A stretch of 64,000 bases of DNA from UBA1181 sp045639525 (GTDB lineage Bacteria > Bacteroidota > Bacteroidia > Bacteroidales > Paludibacteraceae). The notes beneath the pieces were generated by a model. That model did no database searches and was not told the DNA's origin. It saw only the letters and a list, made by a program, of their open reading frames with translations. Shown here one piece after another: positions 61,559 through 64,000 of the stretch (its first letter is position 1; each line of letters starts with the position of its first letter). A program made the translations under genes and the position numbers. The stretch lies in the NCBI GenBank assembly GCA_045639525.1, contig JAZUDI010000024.1, forward strand, positions 1 to 64,000. Direction: 5' to 3'.

Positions 61559-62968
61559 ATGGGCGGTTTTTTTGGAGCAGTCAAGAAAAGCAGTTGTTTG
61601 ATGGACCTATTTTATGGTACCGACTACAACTCACACTTGGGTACAAAACGTGGCGGTATGGCCATGTACGATGCGGAGATTGGATTCACTCGCAGTATTC
61701 ATAATCTCGAGAACTCATACTTCCGTACAAAGTTTGAACCAAACTTGTCTAAATTTAAAGGTAACGCTGGTATCGGTGTTATCAGTGATACGGATGCGCA
61801 GCCTATCCTGATCAACTCACACTTGGGACGATTCGCGATTGCTACGATTGCCTGCATCAACAATATCGAGGAGCTCGCGAAGGAGTTGCTTGAGAAGAAG
61901 ATGCCTTTCTCTGAGATGAGTTCGGGAAGAATCAACCAGACAGAGTTGGTGGCCTTGTTGATTTCGGAGGCGGATTCCTTCAAAGAGGGTATAGAGAATG
62001 TTTACAAGAAGATCAAAGGTTCTTGTACCGTGATGCTCCTTACCGAGAATGGAATCATCGTTGGTCGTGATAAATTGGGACGTCTTCCGGTCGTGATCGC
62101 AAAGGGAGAGGATGGTTACGCGATCTCTTGCGAGTCATGCACATTCCACAACTTGGGTTACGAACCTTGCTACAATGTTGGTCCTGGCGAGATCGTTCAG
62201 GTATTCGCTGACCGTTATGAGCAATTGAGAGCTCCTGGCAAGAAGATGCAGATTTGTTCCTTCCTTTGGGTTTATTATGGCTATCCAGTCAGCACCTATG
62301 AGGATAAGAATGCGGACTTCGCCCGCCATGCGGCAGGTTGCCTGATGGGTAAGAAGGATAAGTGTGATGCCGACTATGTGGCAGCTGTGCCTGATTCAGG
62401 TATCGGTTTCGCCATTGGTTACTCCAATGGTAGCGGTATCCCTTACAAGCGTGCCTTGATCAAGTACACGCCGACTTGGCCTCGTAGTTTCACCCCTGCG
62501 ACACAAGAGACCCGTAAGTTGGTGGCTAAGATGAAGTTGATTCCTAACAAGCAATTGTTGAATGGCAGCCGTGTCATCTTCTGCGACGACTCTATCGTAC
62601 GCGGAACACAGTTGTCAGACAATGTGGGTGCATTGTATGGATACGGTGCGAAGGAGGTTCACATGAGGATCTCTTGTCCTCCGTTGATCTATCCTTGCGA
62701 ATTCTTGAACTTCGCCTCTAAGAACAGTGAGTTGGATTTGATCACCCGTCGTATCATCAAGAAGTTCGAGGGCGCTCACAATAAGAACTTGGAGAAGTAC
62801 CAAACAACCGACTCTCCTGAATACAAGAAGATGGTTGAGGATATCCGTTCCACTTTCAACTTGACTTCTCTCCGTTTCTGTACGGTGGAGGATTTGATCG
62901 AGGCGATCGGTTTGCCTAAGGAGCAAGTTTGTACCCACTGCTTCGACGGTTCAAGTTATTTTGATTGA
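61559..62968 (+). CDS. amidophosphoribosyltransferase-like protein lacking the catalytic Cys
   Basis: PurF normally makes phosphoribosylamine from PRPP and glutamine, with an N-terminal cysteine that cleaves glutamine. This 469-residue homologue starts MGGFFGAV, so glycine takes the place of the cysteine exposed in MCGFFG-type enzymes. The phosphoribosyltransferase half is intact, with the PRPP loop VIFCDDSIVRGTQ (about 339-351) and PDSGIGFAIGY. It cannot use glutamine by the standard route, so ammonia use or a new role is inferred. A related subgroup exists in Bacteroides. It follows the exonuclease gene by 9 nt and ends before a terminator. Confidence 0.88.
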   Translation: MGGFFGAVKKSSCLMDLFYGTDYNSHLGTKRGGMAMYDAEIGFTRSIHNLENSYFRTKFEPNLSKFKGNAGIGVISDTDAQPILINSHLGRFAIATIACINNIEELAKELLEKKMPFSEMSSGRINQTELVALLISEADSFKEGIENVYKKIKGSCTVMLLTENGIIVGRDKLGRLPVVIAKGEDGYAISCESCTFHNLGYEPCYNVGPGEIVQVFADRYEQLRAPGKKMQICSFLWVYYGYPVSTYEDKNADFARHAAGCLMGKKDKCDADYVAAVPDSGIGFAIGYSNGSGIPYKRALIKYTPTWPRSFTPATQETRKLVAKMKLIPNKQLLNGSRVIFCDDSIVRGTQLSDNVGALYGYGAKEVHMRISCPPLIYPCEFLNFASKNSELDLITRRIIKKFEGAHNKNLEKYQTTDSPEYKKMVEDIRSTFNLTSLRFCTVEDLIEAIGLPKEQVCTHCFDGSSYFD

Positions 62969-62987
62969 TCATTAAGTTTTCAATATT

Positions 62988-63026
62988 GCCGCACCTTGAG
63001 AAAGAGGGTGCGGCATATTCTGTTTT
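62988..63026 (+). terminator. terminator of the PurF-like gene
   Basis: An 8 bp perfect stem (GCCGCACC 62988-62995 with GGTGCGGC 63007-63014), followed by a T-rich stretch. Confidence 0.8.
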
Positions 63027-63059
63027 TTATATTGTTTGTAATTTTTTATAGTGTACGAT

Positions 63060-64000
63060 ATGGACAAGATCATTATTTACCAAGTGCTTCCGAGATTGTT
63101 CGGAAATATGACCAAAAAATTGGTGGAAAATGGTGGCATCGCTGAAAATGGTTGTGGAAAATTCGCAGACTTTACCAGCGATCGTCTCAAGGATATTAAA
63201 AATTTGGGTGCTACTCATATTTGGTACACCGGTGTCATAGAACATGCCACGCAGACCAATTACGAACAGTATAAAATCCGTAAAGATCACCCGGCTGTCG
63301 TGAAGGGAAAGGCGGGTTCTCCCTATGCCATTAAGGACTATTATGATATAGATCCCGATTTGGCGGAAAAGGTCGAGAACCGTCGTAAGGAGTTCGATGA
63401 GTTGGTGAAGCGTAGCCATAAGGCTGGTTTGAAGGTGATTATGGATTTTGTGCCTAACCATGTGGCGCGTCAGTACCATTCCGATGCGAAACCCAAGGGG
63501 GTGATGGATTTAGGTGAGGAGGATGTGAAGGAGGTATTCTTCTCCAACCAGAATAATTTCTACTACCTTGTCAACCAAGGATTTGAGGGAAGAATGGATC
63601 TCTATGCTGGTGAGGAACAACCCTACACGGAGTTCCCTTGTAAGGTGACTGGAAATGATTTCTTTGCCAACACGCCAGGCATCTATGAGTGGTATGAGAC
63701 GGTGAAGTTGAATTATGGCGTAGACTATAAGAATGGTCACTTCCACGACTTCAAACCGATGCCGAACACCTGGCACAAAATGTGTGACATCCTTTTGTAT
63801 TGGTGCAAAAAGGGTGTGGATGGTTTCCGTTGCGACATGGCGGAGATGGTTCCTGTCGAGTTCTGGGGTTGGGTGATTCCAATTGTGAAGCAGAATTATC
63901 CGAATGTGATCTTCATCGCGGAGACCTACGACCCTTCGCAGTATCGTCGTTTCATCTTCGACGGAAAGTTTGACTACCTCTACGATAAGGTTGGTTTGTA
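63060..64000 (+). CDS. alpha-amylase family (GH13) protein, truncated by window end
   Basis: The visible 313 residues form the N-terminal and central part of a GH13 barrel. Region I is VIMDFVPNHVA (about 127-136), region II is GVDGFRCDMAEMV with the nucleophile Asp at about 258, and region III is VIFIAETYDP with the acid Glu at about 287. The frame stays open to the edge, so the rest lies outside the window. It begins DKIIIYQVLPRLFG with no signal peptide, which points to cytoplasmic maltodextrin or glycogen metabolism rather than secretion. Start ATG at 63060. Confidence 0.93.
   Translation, partial: MDKIIIYQVLPRLFGNMTKKLVENGGIAENGCGKFADFTSDRLKDIKNLGATHIWYTGVIEHATQTNYEQYKIRKDHPAVVKGKAGSPYAIKDYYDIDPDLAEKVENRRKEFDELVKRSHKAGLKVIMDFVPNHVARQYHSDAKPKGVMDLGEEDVKEVFFSNQNNFYYLVNQGFEGRMDLYAGEEQPYTEFPCKVTGNDFFANTPGIYEWYETVKLNYGVDYKNGHFHDFKPMPNTWHKMCDILLYWCKKGVDGFRCDMAEMVPVEFWGWVIPIVKQNYPNVIFIAETYDPSQYRRFIFDGKFDYLYDKVGL

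Noticed and set aside
1..64000. CRISPR arrays and tRNA genes
   Set aside because: No regularly spaced identical repeats and no cloverleaf with a T-arm were found on reading both strands by eye. A tRNAscan run would be the proper test.

Overview
The window is a 64 kb piece of chromosome from a member of the Bacteroidales (Bacteroidota). The evidence is mutually consistent: a primary sigma factor of the short 286-residue Bacteroides type, many -7 boxes of the form TAnnTTTG placed 15-70 nt upstream of genes, almost no Shine-Dalgarno sequences, a type III glutamine synthetase, a FeoA-FeoB fusion, a PorV homologue and a T9SS-sorted surface protein, DUF3127, DUF4834, DUF5063 and DUF4380 family proteins, and a class A RNase P RNA with its own TAnnTTTG promoter. 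Genus and species cannot be read from the sequence. No tRNA, rRNA, IS element, integrase or CRISPR array was seen.

Layout. 1-13.0 kb: housekeeping genes. These are an SDR-zinc domain fusion with mnmE, a small winged-helix protein, a Yip1-smpB-ModF-like ABC operon, a DUF4380 protein with an unknown secreted protein, and an rlmD-phosphoesterase-nif3-zinc ribbon operon. 13.3-23.5 kb: an A+T-rich accessory island on the + strand with eight tightly packed genes. They are a truncated ATP-binding regulator, a BcgI-like restriction-methylation fusion with its specificity subunit, the Septu pair PtuA/PtuB, a small EVE/PUA-like protein, a DUF262-DUF1524 (GmrSD-like) nuclease and a Fic protein with a VbhA-like N-terminus. 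The gaps of 1-20 nt suggest one transcript carrying several anti-phage systems. 23.7-35.6 kb: porV, a FISUMP-type lipoprotein, an MFS transporter, miaA, glnN, an Ig-like protein, a DUF3127 protein, a GH5 lipoprotein, a Na/Pi symporter-like protein and nth.

35.6-39.8 kb: two tandem, separately promoted copies of the primary-type sigma factor, an HtrA protease and rnpB. 39.8-47.6 kb: a + strand cluster with a YihY-family membrane protein, an M3 peptidase, an unknown helical protein, a RelA/SpoT homologue whose HD hydrolase looks dead, riboflavin synthase and a PolB-like exonuclease. 47.5-57 kb (- strand): a Fur-family regulator, a 1310-residue CotH/lamin-tail T9SS cargo protein, and a hisI-ftsE-metF-DUF4834-gpmI operon. 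57-60 kb: an alpha/beta hydrolase and the iron transporter feoAB with its Cys-rich partner, preceded by a 594 nt gap that may encode a small RNA. 60.3-64 kb: DUF5063, an RNase D-like exonuclease, a PurF-like protein without its catalytic cysteine, and a GH13 amylase cut by the window end.

The most promising material for a new system is the 13.4-23.5 kb defence operon, especially its mix of a helicase-less RM module, Septu, and a split modified-base reader plus DUF262/DUF1524 nuclease. The sigma factor duplication, the PurF-like protein, the SDR-zinc fusion and the candidate small RNA upstream of feoAB also deserve attention.
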